DNA of 64,000 nt. It comes from Aphrophora alni. Lineage: Eukaryota; Arthropoda; Insecta; Hemiptera; Aphrophoridae. The translations under genes were made by a program, and so were the position numbers. The notes below the pieces were generated by a model, which worked only from the letters and a program-made list of their open reading frames with translations, ran no database searches and was not told where the DNA came from. This document shows positions 1 through 11,178 of this stretch, piece after piece (the stretch's first letter is position 1; every line of letters begins with the position of its first letter). The DNA is taken from positions 12,119,138 through 12,183,137 of the forward strand of contig OY740771.1 of assembly GCA_963513935.1 (NCBI GenBank), given 5' to 3'.

Positions 1-1483
1 TTGCTATCTTCATTGTTACATTTCTAATTGCCTTACACTAATTATTGGTTATAATATAAGTTTTTGTCATTAGTCAAGTGATATTGCTATCTTCATTGTT
101 ACATTTCTAATTGCCTTACACTAATTATTGGTTATAATATAAGTTTTTGTCATTAGTCAAGTGATATTGCTATCTTCATTGTTACATTTCTAATTGCCTT
201 ACACTAATTATTGGTTATAATATAAGTTTTTGTCATTAGTCAAGTGATATTGCTATCTTCATTGTTACATTTCTAATTGCCTTACACTAATTATTGGTTA
301 TAATATAAGTTTTTGTCATTAGTCAAGTGATATTGCTATCTTCATTGTTACATTTCTAATTGCCTTACACTAATTATTGGTTATAATACACTTCTATCTG
401 TATTTCAGTATTTTGTGCCTATTATATACACATATTTTCATGTTAGTAATGTCTCATATTAATCGTGCTAAAAACATTCGCTAAATTCTTTACTACATAT
501 CTGAATACCGTATTATAGTCATTGGTTATAATATAAGTTTTTGTCATTAGTCAAGTGATATTGCTATCTTCATTGCTAAGTCATTTCTAATTGCCTTACA
601 CTAATTATTGGTTATAATATAAGTTTTTGTCATTAGTCAAGTGATATTGCTATCTTCATTGTTACATTTCTAATTGCCTTACACTAATTATTGGTTATAA
701 TATAAGTTTTTGTCATTAGTCAAGTGATATTGCTATCTTCATTGTTACATTTCTAATTGCCTTACACTAATTATTGGTTATAATACACTTCTATCTGTAT
801 TTCAGTATTTTGTGCCTATTATATACACATATTTTCATGTTAGTAATGTCTCATATTAATCGTGCTAAAAACATTCGCTAAATTCTTTACTACATATCTG
901 AATACCGTATTATAGTCATTGGTTATAATATAAGTTTTTGTCATTAGTCAAGTGATATTGCTATCTTCATTGCTAAGTCATTTCTAATTGCCTTACACTA
1001 ATTATTGGTTATAATATAAGTTTTTGTCATTAGTCAAGTGATATTGCTATCTTCATTGTTACATTTCTAATTGCCTTACACTAATTATTGGTTATAATAT
1101 AAGTTTTTGTCATTAGTCAAGTGATATTGCTATCTTCATTGTTACATTTCTAATTGCCTTACACTAATTATTGGTTATAATATAAGTTTTTGTCATTAGT
1201 CAAGTGATATTGCTATCTTCATTGTTACATTTCTAATTGCCTTACACTAATTATTGGTTATAATACACTTCTATCTGTATTTCAGTATTTTGTGCCTATT
1301 ATATACACATATTTTCATGTTAGTAATGTCTCATATTAATCGTGCTAAAAACATTCGCTAAATTCTTTACTACATATCTGCATACCGTATTATAGTCATT
1401 GGTTATAATATAAGTTTTCGTCATTAGTCAAGTGATATTGATATGTTTATTGTTACATTTCTGAATAACATATAGTAATTATT
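1..1483. repeat. Satellite array, 83-bp monomer with higher-order structure
   Basis: Near-identical 83-bp monomers (starting TTGCTATCTTCATTG, ending AAGTGATA) repeat head to tail from base 1; starts at 1, 84 and 167 show the period. Blocks of monomers are separated by a longer variant containing CTTCTATCTGTATTTCAG at 391, 788 and 1268. The spacings are 397 and 480 bp and differ by exactly one 83-bp monomer. This is a higher-order satellite whose units vary in monomer number. The array runs off the left edge, so its full length is unknown. Confidence 0.95.
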
Positions 1484-2346
1484 GGTTATAATACATTTCT
1501 ATCTGTATTTCAATATTTTGTGCAAATTATTTACATACATATTGGTGTTTGTAATGTCTCATATTAATCATGCTAAAAGCATTCACTGTGTTTATTGTTA
1601 TATATGTCAATATACATTATAATTCATTATTCATATATTCATTCAATACCGTATAATAGTTATTCATTATAATACACTTCTTTCTGTATTTCAATATTTT
1701 GTGCAAATTATATACGTACATATTCGTTTTTATAATGTCTTATATTAATCGTATTAAAAACATTCGCTGCTTTCTTTGTTCCATTTCTGAATACTGTATA
1801 GTAGTTATTGGTTATAATGCATTTCTATCTGTATTTAAATATTTTGGGGATATTATATATACGTATTTATTTGTGTTTATAATGTCTTATATTAATCGTA
1901 TTAAAAACATTCGCTGCTTTCTTTGTTCCATTTCTGAATACTGTATAGTAGTTATTGGTTATAATGCATTTCTATCTGTATTTAAATATTTTGGGGATAT
2001 TATATATACGTATTTATTTGTGTTTGTAATGTCTCATATTAATCGTGGTAAAAACATAAGCTACATTTTTTAATACCTCTTAATAGTTATTGGTTATAAT
2101 ACATTTCTTTTGGTTATAAAAATTATATTTCAATATTTTGTGATTATATATTTGTACATATTTGTGTTTGTAATGTTTCATATTGATTGTAGTAAAAACA
2201 TTTGGGTTAATTACTACACTTCCAAGTGGTGCATAGTCTACACTAGTTATTTGTTAGTCATAATAATGTACTTCTATTTGTGTTATAACATTACTTTGTG
2301 CATATTGTGTTTGAGTATTGAACTTTCTTTTAATATCAATCGTTGA
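1484..2346. repeat. Degenerate older units of the same satellite (about 147 bp)
   Basis: This stretch carries diverged versions of the longer satellite variant (TTGGTTATAATRCATTTCTATCTGT, AATGTCTYATATTAATCRT). Two copies starting near 1741 and 1888 are almost identical with a 147-bp period, which makes an artificial open frame with a repeated peptide. Divergence rises to the right, as expected at a satellite edge. The short open frames here are not genes. Confidence 0.85.
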
Positions 2347-2646
2347 AATTGTTTATATATTATGATTGAACTCTCAAATCGTTGTATATTGTGTTGTCAC
2401 AAGGATAAAAGGTTTTTTCATTGTTGTAGAACACTAAACATACTTACCTCGCATGAATCATTAAAGAAGGATGGACTGAGACACTATGTATTTTTTTCTC
2501 TTTTTATTCAGCTAACGCAGTTTCCACTTAACGGCCACTCTATCTCTAACCTTATTAAATCTTTAAACTACAAAATGGTTGCTGATGTAGTAACAGCTGT
2601 TATAATCTAATAATCTGGATACAAACAGCTGTTAATATATAATTAC

Positions 2647-5600
2647 CTATTACTATTTCTAATGGCGGTCTTACTATTGAAGGAATAGCAGTATCCACTT
2701 TCAGTATTTTGTCTTCTGAAAAGATCAGAGCAGTCGTATTTATTACCTCTCCAGTAACATTTTTCTATGATTTCATCAATGCTTGGTCCAACCTGAAACA
2801 GTTGGTTTTAGAAGTAAGTTTGGTAGACGGGGATATTGTGGGTACAGTAGATGAAGCTTTCCTCATGAATTGGTTTTATTAACATTAATTTGTTTTTAAG
2901 TTAGATTTTCTGGTTATGATTTGGTTTTATTGATGTTGATTTTATTTTAAAACTTATTTTAGCTTTAGTATTAATTGATTTTGTAATTTCCTTTCAGTTT
3001 GAAATTACAAACTACTTACATAATTCTTTAAGTGTCTGTTCGTAGCACTCTAATTTCACTTCACACACTCCATTTACTTTTCTGTGATGATAATTTAAAA
3101 AAATTTACTATTTTACGTTTTCACTTAAAACTTTATCTAGTAATGTTTTTAGGCTAATGTTGCCTTTGAAATGCAATAATAATTTTTATTTATGAATTTG
3201 TTTAATTTCAAAATATTAATATATTTTATTTTTGGAAGAACCCATTTATTACGTCGAGTTGATTTGATGTCTCGAAATTAATTGAGTGAATTTTCAAGAC
3301 GTCTCTCCCTCTCTTCCCTTTTAACGAGGTTAATAATTGCCAACAAACACTGTTGTAACTGTCATTACTTAATATATCATGTGCTTGTTTCTGATTGGGC
3401 TTTTTTTCTCCATGAAATATTTTGTAATTCTTTAAATAGATCAAAGTTGATATAGGCGACTTCTCAGGGTTTTTATGTGTAGTTTGACAACAACACTTAT
3501 ACTTCTTAACTGATTTTCATCTCAATGTTAATGATTTATGGGAATCGTTATAGAGATATTTGTTTTTTCACTAAATCTCTGAGAACCTTTTTATTATTTT
3601 TTTTTCCTATGGCTATTCTAGGTTTATCACATGACAACAGAGATTGATACATATTCTTGAAACTTTGTGTATTTTTATACAGAGTGTTCATGAAGTATGG
3701 AATATGTAAAAATTCTTTAAAATAGCTGAACATAAAAAGTTAATTTTTGGTGTATGTTTATAACACAAAATTTATTTCTAGTTTTCATAGTTTTAATTTC
3801 GCCGGACATCTTGGATCCGTCATCGTGAAATCAGGTTTAGTTGTTTAATAGGAATGGGGTCATGTGACACAGGATTTTATTGTTTTTTATTCTGAGTTCA
3901 GTGGTGATATCCTTATTAACTAATACAACTACAGAACATTCAAAACCATAATTTTTAAGTGGACAAATAAGTTACTTTACCATTAAACATGTACACGAGA
4001 TAGTTTTTCCTGACCTTGTTCCTCCTTGATTACTTCCTATTTGGATATTTAAAAAGTAAGATGTATTTTAACCAACTATAAAATAGAATATAAAGAGAAA
4101 TTAATTTTATTACTTATCAGACAATTAATTTCTAAAATAATTGGTGAATTTTATAACCGTCTAGGACTGTGCCAAATAGCTCAAAGGCAACAATTTGAGC
4201 ATCTTTGAAAATTAAAAGTTCAAAAGTACAGCATTGTACTTAAATTGTTAGTTACTTTTGAAAGAATCAACATTACATTTAAGAGTTAATTATTTGGCAA
4301 CATGCTTTGCTGCCATGGAGAGAATCATAGGTAGTGTTAATAGCTGGTATGATGATGCTGTCCATAGCAGTGAAACATGTTGTCATGCATAATTAAATTG
4401 AAAGGAACTAATCTTGACCATTTTACATATAGATTTTGTATCGGTCATGCAAAGAGGTGGATCCATTTGAATCAAATTTGATACATGGGTTTAATTTGGT
4501 TGTATCATAAGGTATGTTTTTAATTTTTTTTAATAACTCCAAATATTTGGAACATGTTGAAAGAGAATTTAATTATATTATTAATATGATTTAATCGGGC
4601 ATTTGTTATCATTTGTGTATATAAAAACTAAAAAAGAATGTTTTGAGATTATAAACCTACAGTATGAAAGTGAAAAACATTAACATAGCCTTCAGCCATG
4701 TTGAAAACAAACTAAATCTTTAAACTAAGAAAGAACCCTAACGGGAGTTGATTTATACTCTCGAAATGTGGTGTATAAGTTTTTCTACACACAAATAATG
4801 GCAAATGTCCGATTAAACCATATAAATAATATGAACAATTCATCACAAACAAATAACTTTAAAACCAATAGTTGATTATATTGCATGTCAATTATATAAA
4901 AATTGGACAAAGATTTGGTTCAAATCTATCTCCCTAAGAGCTCAAATAAAATGTACTGGTCGACCTCTGAAGGATGCTCAGTAGATTAAAAGGTGAAATC
5001 GAATCATGGAATCATGGATTTAAAAGGTATAAATCTAAAAATATTTGTTCATAAAATTTTAGTTAATTGGAAGATTTATATCCTCGTTAATGTACCAAGC
5101 TCAAGACAAAAAGCAATTACTTTTCGTTAAAGAGGGAGGAAACCCTAACAGACGGAGGCTGTATTCTAGTTTTTCAATTTGCAATAGGGTGTTCAAACGC
5201 TTTAAAACTTGGTTATAAAAATAATTTAAGCCTTTAAACAAAATGATTAGGTTTAACAATTATAGTAGTTTACGACTACACCTCTCAGACACCATTTTTG
5301 GAAAATTCAAGGCTTAAAATCAGGCCACAAGTCAAGAAATCAATCTCATAAAATGTACAATTGTTAAAGAAAAATAAAATGTAAATTATAGCATAACATC
5401 AGCAATACTACAGAATAGATTTTGTTGATACATAACAAAAGTAAATAACCCATGTGACAGTTTTAAAGATTTGTAATTAAGAAATCTTAAAATCTAAAAT
5501 TAGAAAGGAGAGGGGAAATATTGAAGAAATAGAAGAGTTCAGGTACAGTCTTTAAGGTGTATCCTGGACTTTCATAATACTTGTTAGGGGAAGTTGCAGG

Positions 5601-8316
5601 CAGGAGAAGAAGAGATGTCATAATAATTTGTGTTGAACGTAATATGGTGACTAGCTAGAAAGAAGTGAACATTTCGTATTGTCAGTTTGTATTAAAAAAA
5701 TCCTTTACATATTCACTAAAATCAACGACACAAGGTAACAAATCACAATTTAGTTCTAAAACATAAATGTTGGTGTTTTTGTATTGCACGATATTTTCAC
5801 ATAATTAAATCAAATTGTTAATTATGTATAATTAACCGGGATTTCATTATTATTAAATTCAAAATTCAATCGTCAGTATTATTTTAGAATTGTTGATTAT
5901 TAAACAGTAATAATTCATTGTTTTTACTTCTACAAATAACGGTGTAAAATATTTCAAATAACGACTCTATTCTAATTTACCTCATGAAAAATATCAGGTA
6001 TGTCATCATTCTTCAAAATATACGGTGTAGTGTTGATATGTTCTAGGTACAATTGTGGTTGGTTATATCGCAAATATCCAAGTAATGATAAAGCTACCAC
6101 TGAAGATTCAAAACTCTTCAATAAACTGTTATTCACAGAACTTCCAAACTTCCTAAAAATAATACATTGTAATAAAATACTGGACATAAGTTTTCACACT
6201 TACACAAAATCACAAATATAGAAAGCCATAATGTGTTAACATAGATTTTTCTTGTATTATCATATTTTCTTTTTCTGTTATACCAATCAATTTGGAGTAG
6301 AAAGTTTAAAAACGTAAAAATTTGGTGGCAGTTCATTTTTTCAAAACATAATTATTTCAAAAATTTAAAAATCATATTTGTTTAAAAATTTAAAATGTGT
6401 TGAAATTGAAGGCGAAAAACTGGTTAAAGTGGTGAGTATTTGGTTATTTAACTTGGCCAGTATACGGTAAAATTGGTAAACAAATTGACTCCTCTTTTGA
6501 CTGATTGAAAATCACGCAAAGCGGTTTTTTGACATATGATATGTGTCACATGATGTCACTTATAATATACTACATGTTACACTATTTTTCCCTTGGTGAA
6601 ATAGCTGCTTGTTGCTTACCGATAAATTAATCTATCTAATTTGCTTTTCCTGACTTTAATGTTAGGACAAATTGTAACAGCAGGGAAATCAATCTTGAGC
6701 AGTTCAATGCGAGGATCTTCGACAATTACTTTTAGCGGTCCTTTTCTTAGAGTCTTCCAGTCATCAAATATTCCAATACCGACCAACACAGTCGATGTCA
6801 GAAGCAGTGCAAGCCATAGAAACCTGCAAGTAGTAAACAGTTCATGTGATTAACTGAAAACACTTCATATCTGAAACTCAGCTCCATCATACAATGTAGT
6901 ACAAGAAGATTCTTTAGATGTAATGTCCGAAAAGTGATTTCATGGGCCTTGTAGGAAATGTTAAATCGTAAGATATACCTAGTAGTGTAAGTTTGTTTAT
7001 AATAGTTATTATACAAGTTTCCTAAACGTCGGAATTGTTTAGGATACATAACTAGTGTCTAATCGTATGTTACTGGCAATATATAAAATCTAGGCATGCT
7101 ATAGAATACCTAAGCATTCTATACATTATATTAAATGTTGAGCTTGACTTATGAGAAAAATTATACAGTATAACAAACACAGAACACAATTCTCACAATA
7201 AATACGCCTAAGTACTAGACACGTTTCAACGACAAGGTCGTCCTCTTCAGTGATACACGAGCTACACCAATCAAACTATAACTGAGCTATAACTATAATG
7301 AGTTATAGTTTGATTGGTGTAGCTCGTGTATCACTTAAGAGGACGACCTTGTCGTTGAAACGCGTCTGATACTTAGGCATATTTATTGTGAGAATTGTGT
7401 TCTGTGTTTGTTGAACTGTATTTTAAACATTGAGTAAGAATTTTTGGCAAATTATTAAATAAAGTAATTTTGTTAGATATTTACTCACGGTTATTCAGGC
7501 AAAGTATTATATGAACAGATTTGCTCAGAAAATTATTTATTACTTATTTACAATAAAAAAATGTGAAATGAAGAATATGTGTTTATATGTATTTACTGAA
7601 ATAAATAAACCCAACCTAACCTAACCTGAAAACCATAGAAAACCCGGTATTCCAAACTCTACCTGAATTTTAGCGGGTATTCTATAGAATGCCTAGACAA
7701 AGTAGGAAATATGGTTGATTTCATACTTTGCCTTCACAACTTTAGGCAATTTATATAGTGCCTAGACAATGTAAATGCCTGATTTAACACATTGCCAGTA
7801 ACACAAATATTATAAAAGTTTCCACTCTCTTTGCTCGTATCACAAACACTTTCCTCTCTCTTTTACATCTCTTATTCATTTTTATTGGATCTCTGATTTT
7901 GCCAATTATTCTTGAAATTGTTCACGATATTGCAGACATCCAGGGTTTGCTGAATAGAATGATATTACAAATTTATTATTTTATGTACATTTGCTGAATA
8001 TATCAAATTATGTATTAACATTTTTTGTTACGTTATATCTAATAGACAGGAAGTGTTGTGTTAGAAATTAGGATAGTTTTAGTTAGAATATAGATAAATA
8101 ATAAAAAATTTAAAAAAATGTTATATTAAAGTCAGAATTGAGACCAACTGTTGTGAAAGACAAAAGTGTAATAGTAATTATGATGAAATGCTTACCTTGC
8201 AAATGCAGTCAATGACACAAACAAGAGGGATGTATATAAGCTCTCGGACAAAAGGAGACTGGGTCTTTGGATCACAGGAGGAATTACTGTCCGAGGGGGT
8301 TTTGAAGATAGCCATA
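2647..8316 (-). CDS. Pickpocket-type DEG/ENaC sodium channel subunit, partial
   Basis: This is a member of the degenerin/epithelial sodium channel family, trimeric amiloride-type cation channels of the plasma membrane that serve mechano-, chemo- or water sensing in insects. Exons on the minus strand: possible N-terminal exon 8196-8316; 6620-6823 with the end of the N-terminus, TM1 (FLWLALLLTSTVLVGIGIF) and the post-TM1 signature FPAVTICPN; 5981-6152 from the extracellular domain; 2647-2792 with EKCYWRGNKYDCSDLF and GYCYSFN, matching the family's C-W-G-DC and G-C-FN motifs. All junctions have AG/GT sites and compatible phases (2-1, 2-1, 0-0), and the last exon ends in phase 2. The first coding exon, the cysteine-rich remainder and TM2 were not found. 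The gene therefore continues left, into or past the satellite, or is truncated there. Family assignment is firm for the three inner exons; the subfamily is not resolved. Confidence 0.85.
2793..5980. other. Intron of the pickpocket gene, no coding exon seen
   Basis: This 3.2-kb stretch joins two in-phase exons of the channel gene. It is AT-rich. It holds a decayed hammerhead-like relic (4349-4376) and a copy of an interspersed repeat with a CGGGAG/CUCUCG hairpin (about 4730-4790), which also occurs at about 18.6 kb. Short open frames at 3226-3444 and 3548-3733 match nothing I recognise. Confidence 0.6.
4349..4376 (+). repeat. Degenerate hammerhead-core relic
   Basis: The sequence reads ATGATGA, then a CUG/CAG mini-stem, then GAAAC, followed by ATGTTG. 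It resembles the 39.2-kb foldback core (CTGATGA, stem, GAAACATGTAG) with a mutated first position. It is probably an old fragment of that repeat family. Confidence 0.4.
7129..7432. mobile_element. Foldback element with hammerhead-like cores
   Basis: Two inverted arms surround a short centre near 7280-7300. The left arm, read on the minus strand, has the core at 7223-7250: CTGAAGA, a stem GACGAC-CTT-GTCGTT, then GAAAC. The right arm, on the plus strand (7333-7361), has CTTAAGA in place of CTGAAGA. The element is closely related to the insertion at 42505-42813 and shares the flank TTAAATGTTGAGCTTGACTT. It contains no protein-coding potential and is non-autonomous. Confidence 0.8.
8196..8316 (-). 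other. Candidate N-terminal exon of the pickpocket gene
   Basis: The acceptor after CTCCTTCGCCAAG and the donor AAG/GTAAGC bound 121 nt. Only the frame that ends in phase 2 joins the next exon (6620-6823) correctly. It reads ...LLLSESLYTSLLFVSLTAFA, followed by R-FLWLALL in the next exon. The segment SLYTSLLFV aligns by eye with the family N-terminal motif S-x-x-H-G-L-x-F-V, and the distance to FPAVT (58 residues) is close to that in ASIC1. The His-Gly pair would be Thr-Ser. The polypyrimidine tract upstream of the acceptor would be the (CT)n microsatellite. No start codon is seen in this frame nearby. Confidence 0.42.
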
Positions 8317-8331
8317 CTTGGCGAAGGAGAT

Positions 8332-8520
<189 letters not shown>

Positions 8521-8883
8521 GAGTTTGCAATGTTGAAAGAATGGTGTGCAAATCATTGTGTATTGAGAAGCTTGTGATTGTTTTATACAAAAATAAATGG
8601 TAGAAACATAATAGTTGGAACCATTTTGGATTTATATTTTATATTATAGTTGATTTTATACATTTAAAGATCAGGAGAGATAAGATCAAAATTGTGAGGT
8701 TATAAGTATATATTTATTGTAATTGCGAAAAAAAAATTGTTTTGGAAAAAAAAATTAAATCGAAAGCTAATTTATTTCATCTTCACTACTGAAACACCGT
8801 TATAATTAGCATACCTGGAGAACCCAGTCCTAAAAATGTCTCGTCTAATATCTTATGCTTGTGTAGACGGCCATATACACAAC

Positions 8884-8897
8884 GTTACCATGGCGAC
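8884..8897 (+). promoter_or_regulatory. Candidate RFX X-box
   Basis: GTTACCATGGCGAC fits every position of the RFX X-box consensus RYYNYYATRRNRAC and is close to the strong palindromic form GTTGCCATGGCAAC. It lies about 570 bp upstream of the possible pickpocket exon on the minus strand and 2.3 kb upstream of the odorant receptor. RFX factors drive ciliary genes in insect sensory neurons. A match to this consensus is expected about twice by chance in a window this size, so function is only a suggestion. Confidence 0.3.
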
Positions 8898-10500
8898 CAG
8901 TATAACAAAACCTAACATCTGACTAACTTAATAAATTACAGCTGCAAAGAAAACTTTCTTTACGCAAAAGAACAAAATAAAAACTACGCCTCCCGCCTCC
9001 TTAAGGACACACTTTGAGCTGGACACTAACATTGCAATCCTGTACAAGGTCTGAGGTAAGATCTATCTTTGATAAGGTAAGGTTTCAATAATCAAATTTC
9101 AAAAAACAAGATACTTTCTCTGCTGATAATGGCAGGGACAGAATAGGCCTATACAAACAAGTTTATTTATATTTACTATCAATTGCGTGTAATTTTATTT
9201 ATTTTTATGTTCAACTTATGATGTATCTGTGTGCATCACTGGGTATGTATTTAATCGTGCGCATGTCTTGTAAACTATTGATTCTATGAAAATCTTTTAA
9301 ATGCTGTGTTACTTTTTATGAAGATTTAAAAACATGTTATCAAAATTTGGAAAATTCGTCACCTTTTCCAATAAGGAACTTTAAAATTCCTTATTGACAA
9401 CCTAAGAACAGATTAAAAACTAATTAAAATGTACTGTAATTATAAGCAGATTCTTATCTGTTTTATAAATTATTTTGCTCTTGAATTGATATTTACACTC
9501 CCTAGACTATGCTAATTATTTTTTTTATTTGATACAGCGGAGGAAAATCGGCCCCCCTCAAAAATACACAAAACTTCCAACTTTCGAAAGTTCAAACTCT
9601 TTTAACTTCTAGAAGTTAGGGTTTATCAAAAAATACTCAAGAAAAAAATTAGTCTAAAATCTGAAAACACAAAAAGGAATTTTAAAGTTAGCTATAGCCT
9701 ATACCAGATGGTTACAAATCAACAGGCTAATTTGTATTGCTAACATTAACCATTTAGTGATCAATTTAAGTGAAACATATTTGTTTTTGATTTACCATTG
9801 GAGACATTACCGCTGTACTGAAATTCAACATAACCTTCAGACTTCAGACTTACAAGTTTCTGTAATCATCAGGTAAAGTCCGATTGATTTCAGCAGAAAC
9901 TGAGAAGAATTGTTGGTCAGAACTGAGAAATTTACTTCTCCAGTTTATAATGAGTCCGGTGTTACGGAATTAGTTTCTCTACCATTTGTTATAAATGAAA
10001 GTTATTTATATCAGATAGAGAGATTAATGATTAAATGAAATACATACACACATGCGCGCGCACACACACACACATACTGATTTTTATATATATATATATA
10101 TATATATTAATCAGTGGTTCAGTTACATTGTGAAATATAAAATTCAAATAAGTCTACTTTCTTTAATAAAATTAATTTAAGAATACACTGTCGGTTTGCT
10201 CATCTCTATTTCTGTTAAGTACTGACTACTGTGTTTTTGACTGTATTGTTATCGAATCTGATCTGATGAATTCAATAGATAATTCCGACCAGTGCACTTG
10301 GTCAATGGACAAGCAGAGCTTCCGGCTATCACCGTTCAATTAGGACTGTCCTATGCCCATGGTCATGGTCAGTTTATATGCCTTACCAGGTTAACGAACT
10401 GAGTATTTTGTCTAGAGTCAGCTATTGCAACACTTTCTGATATATTTCACAACAATAGGCTGCCTTCTGTGTCTTGGGACTTGGAATTAAAATTATATTT
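8898..10500. other. Intergenic, no gene seen
   Basis: This AT-rich spacer lies between the two sensory genes. A more GC-rich patch at about 8985-9060 ends in a plausible donor (CTGAG/GTAAGA) but has no convincing frame. Simple CA and TA dinucleotide runs lie at about 10052-10108. Nothing else is supported. Confidence 0.5.
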
Positions 10501-10508
10501 CTTAGTTT

Positions 10509-10572
10509 ATACAATTATTCCTAACAATTATTCCTAACAATTATTCCTAACAACTATTCCTAACAATTATTG
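10509..10572. repeat. Short tandem repeat, 13-bp unit
   Basis: The unit ACAATTATTCCTA is repeated about four and a half times with one C/T change. Confidence 0.85.
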
Positions 10573-10576
10573 ATTA

Positions 10577-10605
10577 CTGATGATGACATTTGTATATGAC
10601 GAAAC
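10577..10605 (+). repeat. Hammerhead-core relic
   Basis: CTGATGA, then a 17-nt stem-loop (GACAU/AUGAC with one A-A mismatch), then GAAAC followed by ATGTAG. Both conserved hammerhead boxes are intact but stem II is weakened. The flank matches the 39.2-kb family (GAAACATGTAG). Confidence 0.45.
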
Positions 10606-10849
10606 ATGTAGCTGAGTTAGTGGTGAGTAGTTGCTTTGCTGATAGACTTTATATTTCAAAATGTCAATTAATAAAGCAGTTCAGTGATCATTAAACTGTA
10701 ATAATTATAGGCCTACACAATTAAAATGTTATGAAACCTGTTTAACAACTGTTTTAAACAATCTTACACTACTGGATATAATCCTTCGATGTAATAATAC
10801 AATTTAACATTTCCTATAAGATCCAAGATACCAATTTTTGGGCGAAGAT

Positions 10850-10895
10850 CTGGTTGTACAGTATTACATTCTATGATAGGGCTGGGTAAGAGTAT
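10850..10895 (+). repeat. Interspersed repeat end (GGGCTGGGTAAG family)
   Basis: ATTACATTCTATGATAGGGC followed by TGGGTAAG recurs with changes at 25812-25858, 43300-43356 and 60990-61043. In the first and third copies it is preceded by AATACAATTTAACATTTCCT about 60-70 bp upstream. It is a dispersed non-coding repeat of unknown type. Confidence 0.6.
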
Positions 10896-10992
10896 CATGA
10901 TTTTTGTCACAAGTTTCTGTGTAATTTAATATAAGGTAGAATAAAACTCGAACACTAGATTTCACTAAAATTACGTTTTCTTAATCAAACGC

Positions 10993-11020
10993 GTTTCAAC
11001 GGCAAAGTCGCCATCCTCAG
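10993..11020 (-). repeat. Hammerhead-like core upstream of the odorant receptor
   Basis: On the minus strand it reads CTGAGGA, an imperfect stem (GGCGAC-TTT-GCCGTT), then GAAACGCG. It is a single diverged arm of the 7.1/42.5-kb foldback family and shares the flanking GTATCACTGA. It lies about 160 bp upstream of the receptor start codon. Confidence 0.5.
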
Positions 11021-11178
11021 TGATACATGAGCGACAACAACTAAACTATAACTATTTTATATTTATTATATATTTATTCTATCTAATATTATCTCACAAG
11101 TCAAGCTCAATATGTATTTATAAAATAAAATAGATTTCACATTAATCTATTTATATATATTTCAGACTGAAGTACGAA

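Noticed and set aside
1699..2073. 124-codon frame with an internal repeat
   Set aside because: It is satellite sequence; the peptide repeat simply mirrors the 147-bp DNA unit.
2362..2610. 82-codon plus-strand frame next to the satellite
   Set aside because: No motif, no splice context, and opposite in strand to the neighbouring channel gene.
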